Assembly (NCBI GenBank): GCA_029243025.1
Contig: JAQWSU010000055.1
Coordinates: 124,001 to 188,000, forward strand
Length of the DNA stretch: 64,000 nt
Direction: 5' to 3'
Source: Pirellulaceae bacterium
GTDB lineage: Bacteria; Planctomycetota; Planctomycetia; Pirellulales; Pirellulaceae
Shown one piece after another: positions 54,357 to 63,320 of the stretch (the stretch's first letter is position 1; each line of letters opens with the position of its first letter). The position numbers and the translations under genes were made by a program. The notes below the pieces were generated by a model. That model was not told where the DNA came from, did no database searches, and saw nothing but the letters and a program-made list of their open reading frames with translations.

Positions 54357-55256
54357 TTACCACTGGTCGGCTGCGTAGATGCGTTGAGCAGCGATCCATT
54401 CATTCTCCTTCGGTCGACACTCGAGGCCGACAAAGCCGTCATAGCCAAGCTCCTTTATTTCTTGGAAAACGCGGGTGTAATTCACTTCGCCCGTCCCCGG
54501 TTCGTGACGGCCCGGATTGTCAGCCAGTTGCAAGTAACCCACGTAATCGAATCCTTCTCGTAGCTTCATGCAAAGGTCGCCCTCCACGATTTGCATGTGG
54601 TAAAGATCCCAATTAATTTTCACGTTTGGCGAATCAACCGCTTTGCAGATATTGATTGCGTCGCCGCTGCCGTAAAGGCAATGTCGTGGATGGTCGCGAG
54701 GATTCATCGGTTCGATGATGATTGTTTTTTTTCGCTTTTCGCAGAGCGGAGCGACTCGCTTTAGGCCCTTGATCGCGGCCGTGTGCATCTGGGCCTTGCT
54801 CACGCCAGGGATGTCGTTGCCGATGACGACGGTAAACAACGAGCAGTCAAGCTGATCTGCCACATCACAGCTAGTTGCGATTTTTCGCTCAAACTTGTCG
54901 TGGTCAAATTCCGGGTTGTTCAGTTCAGTGCCAAATCCCCAAGCGGTGAATTGAGACACGGCCATTTTTTTGTCTCGGAGTAATTGGGCCGCTTCCTTGA
55001 TCGGTTTGTTTTCGTAGGGCCAAAACTCAATGGCAGGAAACCCCATTTCAGCGGCAGTTGAGATCTTTTGCAAGAATGGCTTGTTACCAAACCACATTTC
55101 GACATTCACTGCAAAAAGTGTGTTGGGGGTCTTTCCGGGTTTCGCGACATCGGCCGCTCGCGTTTCCGTTGGGCGGATCGCAAGGGCTGCCGCCGTGACT
55201 CCAACGCTCGTGCCAATGAATGATCGCCGTCCCAGACCTTTATTCGGTTTTGACAT
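54357..55256 (-). CDS. Tat-exported sugar phosphate isomerase/epimerase-like TIM barrel
   Basis: 299 residues from ATG 55256, with AGGA about 8 bases upstream. The leader GLGRRSFIGTSVGVTAAALA is a twin-arginine signal. The AP-endonuclease-2-like TIM barrel includes AAEMGFPAIEFWPYE, IIIEPMNPRDHPR, VKINWDLYHMQIVEGD and FVGLECRP, with metal-binding Glu, Asp and His residues placed as in hydroxypyruvate isomerase and D-tagatose epimerase relatives. Periplasmic sugar isomerase role is probable; substrate unknown. Divergent from the SMP-30 gene. Confidence 0.88.
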   Translation of the reverse strand: MSKPNKGLGRRSFIGTSVGVTAAALAIRPTETRAADVAKPGKTPNTLFAVNVEMWFGNKPFLQKISTAAEMGFPAIEFWPYENKPIKEAAQLLRDKKMAVSQFTAWGFGTELNNPEFDHDKFERKIATSCDVADQLDCSLFTVVIGNDIPGVSKAQMHTAAIKGLKRVAPLCEKRKKTIIIEPMNPRDHPRHCLYGSGDAINICKAVDSPNVKINWDLYHMQIVEGDLCMKLREGFDYVGYLQLADNPGRHEPGTGEVNYTRVFQEIKELGYDGFVGLECRPKENEWIAAQRIYAADQW

Positions 55257-55446
55257 GTCTGATTCCTGCTGGTGAAAGTGACGTCTCATTGTAGTTGGAT
55301 AACCAGTTTCCGCGAATGCCCTGATTGTAATCGAGCGAAGGGTAACCGTTCGACGGCTTGCGTCGTAGCGGAACGTCAGCGATATTTGGAGCCAATTCAG
55401 CCATGTTGTTCCAACTTTTTTCCGAAAATCTTCTGCGAGCGACCTG

Positions 55447-56313
55447 ATGGAACTCGAAAAACTCACGCCGCCAGCAACGTTAGGCGAAGGTCCTTGCTGG
55501 CACGAAGGAGAACAAGTCCTGTACTGGGTCGATATTTTGGGGCGGAAGTTGCATCGCTTCGATCCTGCCGGCGAGAAAGACAATCATTGGGAATTCGACC
55601 AGCTGATCGGAACCGTTGCACCCCGAGCTCAAGGTGGATTGATCATCTCTTTGGAAAACGGTTTCGCATCATTTGACCCTTCCTCCGGTAAGGTTGAACC
55701 CTGGGAGTCTGTCGAAACCTCGCCGGAAACCCGTTTTAATGACGGCAAATGTGACCCGGCCGGTCGATTCTGGTGTGGGTCAATGGATAAGGCCGAGGAA
55801 CGCACCCTGGGTATGCTCTATCGCGTGACTGCCGATCATGTCGTGACCAAGGTATTGGGGCCCGTCGGTATTTCTAACGGAATGGGTTGGAGTCCGGATC
55901 AAACGAAGATGTATTACATCGATTCACCCACCCGAAAAGTGTTCGTCTTTGACTATGACGCTGCTTCGGGTGAAATCATGAATCGGCGGCCATTGTTCGA
56001 ACTGACAGAAAAAGACGGGTGGCCCGATGGCATGACAGTTGATCAAGATGGGAAAATATGGCTTGCCCAATGGGCGGGGGCTTGTGTGACGCGTCGTGAT
56101 CCGGAATCAGGCAAAACGCTTGATCGCATTGATACGCCAGCACCCCATACCTCAGCTTGTTGTTTTGGTGGCCCTGATCTTACCGATCTTTACATCACAA
56201 CGGCGCGCAAGGGATTGTCCGACGAACAGTTGGAGCAGTATCCCGATTCGGGATGTCTTTTTCGTTTAAAGACATCCACGAAAGGGAGTCCAACTTATCC
56301 GTTTGCTGGGTGA
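55447..56313 (+). CDS. SMP-30/gluconolactonase family lactonase
   Basis: 288 residues. Six-bladed propeller with LGEGPCWHEGEQVLYWVDI carrying the first metal ligand (Glu), RFNDGKCDPAGRFWCGSMD, ISNGMGWSPDQTKMYYID (Asn and Asp ligands) and GWPDGMTVDQDGKIWLAQWAG cut into its parts (WPDGMTVDQDGK, IWLAQWAG). Hydrolyses sugar lactones in the oxidation route to sugar acids. No signal peptide, so cytoplasmic. Divergent from the isomerase gene across 190 bases that should hold both promoters. Confidence 0.93.
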   Translation: MELEKLTPPATLGEGPCWHEGEQVLYWVDILGRKLHRFDPAGEKDNHWEFDQLIGTVAPRAQGGLIISLENGFASFDPSSGKVEPWESVETSPETRFNDGKCDPAGRFWCGSMDKAEERTLGMLYRVTADHVVTKVLGPVGISNGMGWSPDQTKMYYIDSPTRKVFVFDYDAASGEIMNRRPLFELTEKDGWPDGMTVDQDGKIWLAQWAGACVTRRDPESGKTLDRIDTPAPHTSACCFGGPDLTDLYITTARKGLSDEQLEQYPDSGCLFRLKTSTKGSPTYPFAG

Positions 56314-56338
56314 TCGTCGCACGCCTACCGCATCACCC
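56308..56338. terminator. Stem-loop overlapping the SMP-30 stop codon
   Basis: GGGTGAT at 56308-56314 pairs perfectly with ATCACCC at 56332-56338, with a 17-base loop. It includes the SMP-30 stop codon and lies in the 44-base gap before the convergent ThuA-DUF1080 gene. A competing pairing, CGTCG with CGACG, is also possible. Confidence 0.45.
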
Positions 56339-56357
56339 GACGATGATGGGTTAGCGG

Positions 56358-57926
56358 TCATTTCGTTGGTACGGTTAACTTGATGTTTCGGTAGGCAACG
56401 GCTCCGTGATCGCCTTGGAACATCAGTGGTCCGGTGGCTGCTTCGCCTTGGCCGAGATTCCCGCCGGTTGGTTGCTTGACTTCGACGTTTTCCTGGATCA
56501 GTTGGCCATTCAAGAGCACTCGCTTGAAGATCCCGTTTGCTATCTTCTTGTCGCCGTCGAACCGTGGGGCTTGGAAATCGATTGTGAACGTTTGCCATTG
56601 ACCGGGAGCTTTGGCTGCATTTACGCGCGGTGCTTCTGCGCCGTAGATGCCCCCGATGTCGCCTGCTCCAATCTTTTCGCGACCGAAACTATCCAAGACC
56701 TGGATCTCATAGTTGCCATGCAGGTAAATGCCTGAGTTTGATCCTTTGGGAACCATGACTTCAAGTTCCAACAAACAGTCACCAAACTTTTCCTCGGTGA
56801 AAATGTCAACTCCCCCTGCCTTCAAGTTGACCAGTTGGCCAGTGTTCCCTTTTAACTGAAGCTTGGATGGATCGTTTGGGGCCAGCGTGACGGAGCCAGC
56901 TTGCCAATGGCTACCGGTTGGCCGTTTAAGTTTCCACCCGTCAAGGTTGTTTCCTCGAAACGGCTCGATGGTGGTAGTTTGGGTGGGCGAGTTACGCAAG
57001 CTTGCACTTGGAGTTGTATCTGCGTTGAGATCGCCCAGGGCAAATTGGATCCCGGCTAGATAATGTTGCAGCACCGTCGGGTTCCAGAAGATGTGGTCGT
57101 TATGACCAAGCACCGTATAGAACACTCGTCCCTTTCCAAAGTCACGGATCCAGCTGATTGCGTAATCATTATCAGATCGAGCGCCACGACTGACGTCGAA
57201 TTTGCTGTTGTCGAGACTGAGCAAAACTCGCAGCGCGTCTCGGGAATAAGGTTGATAGCCGTTGTAAGATGCGTTTTGAGCGCGAGGGCCGAATTGATAA
57301 ATCTCATCTTTGACCTCAAAACCATTTTCGGGATCGAACATGCCGGTGAGCGGGTGGTTGGGCGAATCGACCTTCAGTGGGACATTCGTGTGCCATGGAT
57401 GGCTCGTGAACCAGCCCCCGATCATATCACCGTACTCTTTCCAACTGTAAAACGTGTCGGATGCGGAGTGCGTGCCGACTAATCCCTTGCCATTTTCGAC
57501 AAACGATTGAAGATTTTTTTTGCGTTGCTCCAACGTCTCCTTTTCCTTGTCGGTCAGGTCACCCTTGCGGGGCGCCAGGCAATCTCCGGTGGTATTCAGC
57601 ATGATCACCGCGTCAAACTGTTTGAGGGTATCCGCATCGAACATGGCCGGGTCTTCTGAATGCACCGCCGTGTAAGCTCGTGTCTTGTCGCCCATCATTT
57701 GAAAGGCTTTGACGCCCGTCGGAATCGAGCCGTGTCGAAAACCGAGCGTCTTGCTGAAGATCAAGACGTTTCGCGGTTGTTGGGGATTTGCAGCAGCTTC
57801 AACGGGCAGACCGTCTGCGATCTTCGCAATCACGTCAGAGCTGACTTTTACTTCAGCTTGAGCGTGTGGAATAAAATGAGAAGAGATGAGTAGCGTTGTG
57901 GCCGCAAAGATACTCGGGAATCTCAT
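56358..57926 (-). CDS. Secreted ThuA-DUF1080 fusion protein
   Basis: 522 residues. Signal peptide (FAATTLLISSHFIPHAQA), ThuA domain ~50-300 (NVLIFSKTLGFRHGSIPTG, VIMLNTTGDCL, LVGTHSASDTFYSW, GGWFTSHPWHTN, GRVFYTVLGHNDHIF) and DUF1080 domain ~330-522 (NNLDGWKL, GSNSGIYLHGNYEIQVLDSFG, AVAYRNIKLTVP). The ThuA half keeps the GTHSASD segment expected at the active site. Fusion supports a shared sugar substrate for the two families, which also occur as separate genes here. A palindrome and tandem repeat lie 56-88 bases upstream of ATG 57926. Confidence 0.92.
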   Translation of the reverse strand: MRFPSIFAATTLLISSHFIPHAQAEVKVSSDVIAKIADGLPVEAAANPQQPRNVLIFSKTLGFRHGSIPTGVKAFQMMGDKTRAYTAVHSEDPAMFDADTLKQFDAVIMLNTTGDCLAPRKGDLTDKEKETLEQRKKNLQSFVENGKGLVGTHSASDTFYSWKEYGDMIGGWFTSHPWHTNVPLKVDSPNHPLTGMFDPENGFEVKDEIYQFGPRAQNASYNGYQPYSRDALRVLLSLDNSKFDVSRGARSDNDYAISWIRDFGKGRVFYTVLGHNDHIFWNPTVLQHYLAGIQFALGDLNADTTPSASLRNSPTQTTTIEPFRGNNLDGWKLKRPTGSHWQAGSVTLAPNDPSKLQLKGNTGQLVNLKAGGVDIFTEEKFGDCLLELEVMVPKGSNSGIYLHGNYEIQVLDSFGREKIGAGDIGGIYGAEAPRVNAAKAPGQWQTFTIDFQAPRFDGDKKIANGIFKRVLLNGQLIQENVEVKQPTGGNLGQGEAATGPLMFQGDHGAVAYRNIKLTVPTK

Positions 57927-57981
57927 CGTGATGGTCTTTCTAATGGTGGGGTGAACGGGGCGGAATATCCTGGGTTGAATT

Positions 57982-58014
57982 CGAAAGATTCTTTCGCTGA
58001 AGATTCTTTCGCTG
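57982..58014. promoter_or_regulatory. Palindrome plus 15-base tandem repeat upstream of the ThuA-DUF1080 gene
   Basis: CGAAAGATTCTTTCG at 57982-57996 is a perfect palindrome around its central T. Overlapping it, AAGATTCTTTCGCTG occurs twice in tandem at 57985-57999 and 58000-58014. The position, 56-88 bases upstream of ATG 57926, fits an operator for a dimeric regulator. Regulator unknown. Confidence 0.5.
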
Positions 58015-58124
58015 CTAATTATAGCTCTCGCGGAAGCAGAATGCGCCTGTCTCGCGGCGGCAGACAGTGCGTTATTGACTGGAGCCGAGCAGTTTCTTCG
58101 CGGCAGTAAGAAAAAATGGGTCGA

Positions 58125-59330
58125 TCAGCCGGATTTTAGCTGCCGATTTTCGAGCAACTCGCGATAAATGTCCTGCAGTTGTTCTGTCCGTTGCTCGAAG
58201 CTCAGTTCCGATTCGACACGGCGTCGAGCTGCCTGGATCTGTTTTGTCGTTTGGCTTTCGTCAGAGAGAGTTTCTCGAATGGCTTGACTCAATGATGCGA
58301 TGTCACGCCGATCGGTCACGCGACCGTGAACCCGGTCTCGAATGAGTTGACTGGTTCCTCCGGCGTCGGTGGCGACCACGGGGATTTCCAAAGCCATCGC
58401 TTCGACGACCACCGTTGGTGTACCTTCGTAGTCAGAGGTTTGAACGAACAGGTCAAAGGCTTGGTAAGTTTGTTTCATGTTGGCACAATGTCCTAATAAA
58501 TGACATCGATCCTGGAGATGACGTCGCTGCACATCACGGCGAAGTGAATCCAGAAGACTGCCTTCACCGGCGATCACCAATCGCAGCCGGGAATCGGTTT
58601 GACTCAATTGATCAAAAAGTTCGACAAGGAGATCGAAACGTTTTTGGTGTTCGACGCGGCCGGCAGCACCCAACACAATATGCTCAGGAGAAAATCCAAG
58701 CTGTCGTCTCGAGATGAGCCTCGCTTCTGCGTTACGGGAGAATTCATGAGGATCAATGCCATTCAAAACAACCCGAATTCGCTCTGGCTGGGATCCGGAG
58801 TTGATTAGCGCGTCACGTATTTGATTGGAGACGGCAACGATACCTGGAAAGGTCCGAAGAACCAATTTATCAGCAGGATAGAGCAGGTGTCGCTCTCGAA
58901 TTTTGTCCCCCGTCCAGCCATGCGAGGTGGCGAGTCGAATAATGTTCTTGTATCGGCGGTTGATCATCGTGGCGATGAAGCTTGCCTTGTAGTCGTGCGA
59001 GTGAATAATGTCGGGCTGGAAGGCGTCGGTGATTTGTCGGATTTTTTTGAAGATCGTTCCATCGAAAGGCCCATGATGCGTTTCAGTGTAGTGCCTAAGT
59101 CTCAAGGCAGCGGCTCGATCCGCCAAATCGTATTCCCGATCATCGACGTGGTGCATGAAGCACACCGCCATTTGTACCCGATCGGCCGATACGCACGCCG
59201 CATTTCGAAGCATGATTTTGTCGGCCCCTCCACCCGCTCCATCAACCGCCCGTAAGGCTAATACTCGAATTGGTCGCAAGGGAACCGGTGTGACGTTCCT
59301 GATTCTTCGATGGAGTAATGTATGGCTCAT
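58125..59330 (-). CDS. Glycosyltransferase family 4 (GT-B)
   Basis: 401 residues. Two Rossmann-like halves: N-terminal VLALRAVDGAGGGADKIML and IIHSHDYKASFIATMINRR; C-terminal ERIRVVLNGIDPHEFS, VLGAAGRVEHQKRFDLLVELF, LVIAGEGSLLDSLR and the donor motif DYEGTPTVVVEAMALEIPVVATDAGG cut into its parts (DYEGTPTVVVEAMA, IPVVATDAGGTSQLI), with both conserved Glu residues of the E-x7-E motif. Makes a retaining linkage in a surface or lipid glycan. Follows the GT2 gene by 30 bases. Confidence 0.92.
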   Translation of the reverse strand: MSHTLLHRRIRNVTPVPLRPIRVLALRAVDGAGGGADKIMLRNAACVSADRVQMAVCFMHHVDDREYDLADRAAALRLRHYTETHHGPFDGTIFKKIRQITDAFQPDIIHSHDYKASFIATMINRRYKNIIRLATSHGWTGDKIRERHLLYPADKLVLRTFPGIVAVSNQIRDALINSGSQPERIRVVLNGIDPHEFSRNAEARLISRRQLGFSPEHIVLGAAGRVEHQKRFDLLVELFDQLSQTDSRLRLVIAGEGSLLDSLRRDVQRRHLQDRCHLLGHCANMKQTYQAFDLFVQTSDYEGTPTVVVEAMALEIPVVATDAGGTSQLIRDRVHGRVTDRRDIASLSQAIRETLSDESQTTKQIQAARRRVESELSFEQRTEQLQDIYRELLENRQLKSG

Positions 59331-59360
59331 GAGGATGTTGGCTTCGCAAAAGGAGGAGAA

Positions 59361-60620
59361 TTAATGTCGCGGTGTACGGTTCCAGGAATGGTTTCGGAAG
59401 CCCAGTAACGCGAGTAAGGAAATCGATGCGATTTGGGCCAAAACCAATGGCGTGTGCAGCAAATATTGAAAACGTCGTGGAGATAGCCCAAGCATCCCGA
59501 TACCTGCGAGGAGGTAAAGGCCGTAAAGCGGCAGTAAGCCGAGTGCCGCAGCGGCGAGTTGGATGGATCGATCAGTCGGTACCCACCAACACAACACACC
59601 CGCACCCAGTTGTACCGCCAGGAGGTGAGTCAAAACGAGCGGCCGACTCGTGATTAATAAGGTCCAGCCGAGATCTGCGATCCGAAGATTGCGATGTTTG
59701 ATCCCCTCAAAGATTAACGGTAAAGCATTGGAGCGGCTCAAACTCAAGTTGCCACTTGCCCATCGCGTTCGCTGAACGCGGAGTTCTTTGGTTGTTTCGG
59801 CATTGATGCATTGGACGAGCGCATTTCCAATAAAATGAATTCGTTGATGCTGTCTTGCCAGTTGAATTGTGAATTCAGTGTCTTCCGCACAAGAATGGGA
59901 AGACCAGCCAGATGATTCCAAAATCGAACGATGAAAAACCATCCCTGTACCAACGAGCATCACGGATAATCCAAGTTTCGATTTGGGAACAAAAAAAAGA
60001 TCGTATTCTAGCGTTCGACCTACACTTGCTGCGTAGCTGATCGGACTCGCATCGGGGTTAGATGCGCGATGATTGGCTTGCAAGATGGACGCACCTTCTT
60101 GCAGGAAGCTATCCATGACTCCCAACGCGTTTTCATCCAGAGGGCTGTCAGCGTCGAGTACCATGAAGGCATCATAGGGAAGAGCGAGCAGACGTTGGAA
60201 AGCCCAGGCGAGTGCGAAGCCTTTCCCGTGACGATCTTTGTCGTGTCGTGTCAAGACATCAACGCCTAACCGTTGGGCCAAAGCAGCCGTCTCGTCATGG
60301 CAATTGTCCGCAATGACCGTGATGTCAAATTGGTTGGGAGGATACTTCGAGGCCTGGCAAGATCGAATTGTGCGCTCAATCACCTGTTGCTCATTGTGAG
60401 CCGGGATCACGATCATGAAACGGTGTTGGGGAGCTTGCGCAGGTAACCGCGATTCCTGCAGGCCGCAACCCCGTGCGACGACCAAAAATAGGTAGTAGCA
60501 CACGATTGCGTACGATGGCAGTAGTAAGCCGATCACGAATGTGAGTGTGAGTCCCATACCAAACCACAGCAGCGATTCGGCAATCCGAACGGATGCCGAG
60601 CCTAAGACCACGAAGGGCAC
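59361..60620 (-). CDS. Membrane glycosyltransferase family 2
   Basis: 419 residues, GTG start at 60620 (no in-frame ATG gives a complete first membrane helix). Two N-terminal helices, then GT2 domain: MIVIPAHNEQQVIERTIRSC, FDITVIADNCHDET, MVLDADSPLDENAL (DxD) and QRTRWASGNLSLSR (QxxRW). Three to four C-terminal helices. This layout fits processive or polyprenyl-type GT2 enzymes. Precedes the GT4 gene; the pair may build one oligosaccharide. Confidence 0.9.
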   Translation of the reverse strand: MPFVVLGSASVRIAESLLWFGMGLTLTFVIGLLLPSYAIVCYYLFLVVARGCGLQESRLPAQAPQHRFMIVIPAHNEQQVIERTIRSCQASKYPPNQFDITVIADNCHDETAALAQRLGVDVLTRHDKDRHGKGFALAWAFQRLLALPYDAFMVLDADSPLDENALGVMDSFLQEGASILQANHRASNPDASPISYAASVGRTLEYDLFFVPKSKLGLSVMLVGTGMVFHRSILESSGWSSHSCAEDTEFTIQLARQHQRIHFIGNALVQCINAETTKELRVQRTRWASGNLSLSRSNALPLIFEGIKHRNLRIADLGWTLLITSRPLVLTHLLAVQLGAGVLCWWVPTDRSIQLAAAALGLLPLYGLYLLAGIGMLGLSPRRFQYLLHTPLVLAQIASISLLALLGFRNHSWNRTPRH

Positions 60621-60688
60621 GACGAAAATGTGCCTTTGGTTTTAGCCTGATTGGTAATGGGAAAGGATCAACTGTTCCGAGCCTCTCG

Positions 60689-60709
60689 TTCACCGTTTGT
60701 GACGGTGAA
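60689..60709. promoter_or_regulatory. Perfect 8-bp stem-loop upstream of the GT2 gene
   Basis: TTCACCGT at 60689-60696, a 5-base loop (TTGTG) and ACGGTGAA at 60702-60709. It lies in the 151-base gap after the NagB/PIG-L gene and before the GT2 start. No T run follows on the minus strand, so it could be an operator, an attenuator stem or a weak terminator. Confidence 0.45.
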
Positions 60710-60771
60710 AGTCCGGAAAAACGTATCCTGACGACGATGCGGCCTGAAATTGGCCCTGTTGGCAGTGCCGC

Positions 60772-62709
60772 TTACTTCAAAAAACTTTCCTTGTAGCGGA
60801 CGAATCCTTCCATGGCCTCGTACTGGGCTAATCCGAGTTGGTCAAACAATCGGGCCGTATCCGCGTTACGGGCCTCCGCTCGTTGCCAGAACTCTCGCAT
60901 GTCAGGGCCGGGAAACAAGGCGCGATCCTTTTGTGATTCGTGTTTGAAAATGGCTGCCCTTTTTCTCGCGACTTCTTGCGGGCTCAAGGGGACCGCCATT
61001 TCGATTTGATCTGGACTCCATTCCTGCCAGGCACCTCGATAGAGCCAAAGTTCACATTCCTTGAACCAGTCGTCATTCTTAAGATCGTTGCATGCTCGTA
61101 AGATGGCTGTCAGGCAGGTCCGATGCGTACCATGCGGATCGCTCAAGTCACCGGCGGCGTAGACTTGATGCGGTTTAATCTCACGCATCAAATTTACGGT
61201 GATGTCAATATCATCGGCGTTCAATGGTTTTTTACGGACTCGCCCGGTCTCATAGAACGGAAGATTGAGGAAATGCAGATTCTCGCGAGGCACACCGCAA
61301 CATCTGGCACCTGCGACTGCCTCACAACGACGGATCAAGGCTTTTGTCTGTTGGACTTCGTCGCTGTCGACTTGTCCGGCTTTCTTGTTCTTTAGAAATT
61401 CTTCAATGTGATCTTCGAGTTGGATGGTGCGCTGCAGGTCGATGTCAAAGTGGCGGTTGAATTCGGTTGCGAACTCGATAAACCGAATGGCATCGTCGTC
61501 GAAGACAGCGATGTTGCCAGAAGTTTGGTAAGCGACGTGAACTTCGTGTCCCTGATCGACTAAGCGAATCAAAGTCCCGCCCATCGAAATCACATCATCG
61601 TCCGGATGTGGCGAGAAAACGATAACCCGTTTGGGGAAAATCGAATCAAAGCGTCGGTTACGATCGCCGGGTTGCTTTGCGTGTTCTGGCTTACCACCAG
61701 GCCAGCCCGTGATGGTTCCTTGCAGATAACGGAACACGGATAAATTAATATCGTAGGCGGGGCCTTTCTCGGCGAGCAGATCTTGTAGACCTTGTTCGTT
61801 GTAATCTTGATCGGTCAGCGCGAGAATTGGTTTTTTGAGTTTCTCCGCCAGCCAAAAAATCGCCCGTCGGGTACGATCCTCAGGCCAAGTGATGTGGCCC
61901 ACCAGCCACGGACATTTGAATCGTGTGAGTTCCGAGGCAGCGGCCGTGTCGAGAATCACTTCCGCATCCGAATGCTCCTGTAGAAAACTTGCGGCGACTG
62001 ACGGGGTTACCGGGCCCTCGACCGCTTCGGCCACAATCCTCGCTTTGTGCTCGCCGAAAGCCATCATGATGACCTTGCGTGCATTTAAAATCGTGCCGAC
62101 CCCCATCGTGATGGCACGCCGAGGCACGTTTTCCTCGCCAAAAAAATCACTAGCCGCGTCGATTCGAGTCACCCGATCGAGCGTGATCAGCCGAGTGCGA
62201 CTCTGCTTACCCGATCCCGGTTCATTAAAACCGATGTGACCTGTGCGTCCGATTCCGAGCAGTTGGATATCGATCCCGCCAGCTTGTGCAATCTTCTGCT
62301 CATACTCTTCGCAGTAGCTGAACACTGTTTCGGGAGGGGATTGACCATCCGGAATGTGGATATTTTCTGGCTTGACGTCGATCAAGTTGAAGAGATGCTC
62401 GTTCATGAATCGAACGTAACTTTGCAGTTCGTTCGCTGCCATCGGAAAGTATTCGTCCAAGTTGAACGTGATGACATTTGCGAAGGAGAGTCCTTCTTCG
62501 CGATGCATGCGCACTAGCTCGTTGTACACGCCCACTGGCGTTGATCCCGTAGCGAGACCGAGCACGCAATGCTTTCCTTCAGCACTTCGACTTCGAATGA
62601 GAGCGGCAATTTGTTGAGCGATTGTCGCCGATGCATCCAAAATGTTAGGGAAAACGGTGCAACTAATATTTTCTCGAATCGCGAGCTCTGATGACGTTTG
62701 TGCTGACAT
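60772..62709 (-). CDS. NagB-like deaminase fused to PIG-L/LmbE deacetylase
   Basis: 645 residues from ATG 62709 (GGAGA 7 bases upstream). Residues ~10-300: glucosamine-6-phosphate deaminase/isomerase fold with LGLATGSTPVGVYN and FNLDEYFPM (Asp85 equals E. coli Asp72). LLGIGRTGHIGFNEP has His158 and Glu163 but Thr156 where E. coli has Asp141. Residues ~355-645: PIG-L/LmbE deacetylase with VIVFSPHPDDDVISMGG (zinc site) and SDPHGTHRT (third ligand). The pair could deacetylate and deaminate an amino sugar in one protein. This fusion is known in Bacteroidetes and other phyla. Upstream of the GT2-GT4 pair. Confidence 0.92.
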   Translation of the reverse strand: MSAQTSSELAIRENISCTVFPNILDASATIAQQIAALIRSRSAEGKHCVLGLATGSTPVGVYNELVRMHREEGLSFANVITFNLDEYFPMAANELQSYVRFMNEHLFNLIDVKPENIHIPDGQSPPETVFSYCEEYEQKIAQAGGIDIQLLGIGRTGHIGFNEPGSGKQSRTRLITLDRVTRIDAASDFFGEENVPRRAITMGVGTILNARKVIMMAFGEHKARIVAEAVEGPVTPSVAASFLQEHSDAEVILDTAAASELTRFKCPWLVGHITWPEDRTRRAIFWLAEKLKKPILALTDQDYNEQGLQDLLAEKGPAYDINLSVFRYLQGTITGWPGGKPEHAKQPGDRNRRFDSIFPKRVIVFSPHPDDDVISMGGTLIRLVDQGHEVHVAYQTSGNIAVFDDDAIRFIEFATEFNRHFDIDLQRTIQLEDHIEEFLKNKKAGQVDSDEVQQTKALIRRCEAVAGARCCGVPRENLHFLNLPFYETGRVRKKPLNADDIDITVNLMREIKPHQVYAAGDLSDPHGTHRTCLTAILRACNDLKNDDWFKECELWLYRGAWQEWSPDQIEMAVPLSPQEVARKRAAIFKHESQKDRALFPGPDMREFWQRAEARNADTARLFDQLGLAQYEAMEGFVRYKESFLK

Positions 62710-63320
62710 AATTGATCTCCATCCCAAAACCGATGATCGCTACGATTCAATTCACGCGGAAGTCCAGACGATGAAAAGCAGGAACTGCGCCGTCTGACAC
62801 GTCCGTTAGAAATTGCCCATGTTCTCAAAGTCCGGTAGGTGTCAAGTTTTTCTAACGGAAAGCAATGATCAGGGATCCCGTTGTTCACTACTGTTATTGG
62901 GAATGGGAGCGAGTCCCGAAGCCAATCGACTTGCCCCCGTGCCCCCGTGCCCCCGTGCCCCCGTGGGCCGGCAGATTATATCGATTTCCGACCTGTCTCG
63001 TTAGCCGTCGACCGGCACTTTCTGCCCGTTGGGACGCGAAGTCTTGTTTGACTGTCAGACAGACTCGTTGGGGGCGCCTTGCACGTTTTGGCGAAATTCG
63101 TCACCGGATTAACTGAGTTCATTTGGATTGTGGGCTCGATAAGTCAACGAATCTTTGAAGAAGTGGTAAAATAACGTCTCAGATCGATGTTTCTTTGGCC
63201 GGTGGTCAAAATCGCCCAAGCGACTTTATTTGCAGAATAGCCAGTCCGGTTATCATAGAATCAGAGGATGCGGCGGGGCCAGACGCTGCAAAACATGAGT
63301 TCAGTAATGGGACGATCGTC
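62710..63320. other. 611-base divergent intergenic region
   Basis: Between the NagB/PIG-L gene (minus) and the DUF1559 gene (plus). It holds a four-copy octamer repeat (listed separately) and AT-rich stretches near 63155-63180 and 63225-63265 that could hold the DUF1559 promoter. TTGCAG at about 63231 with a TATCAT/CATAGA-like -10 to its right is a weak candidate. No gene is convincing; short frames here are repeat-derived. Confidence 0.4.
62933..62964. repeat. Four exact tandem copies of the octamer GCCCCCGT
   Basis: Units at 62933-62940, 62941-62948, 62949-62956 and 62957-62964, no mismatch, followed by GGGCCGG. The octamer has no inverted symmetry. It lies ~225 bases upstream of the NagB/PIG-L start and is likely to vary in copy number by slippage. 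Confidence 0.85.
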
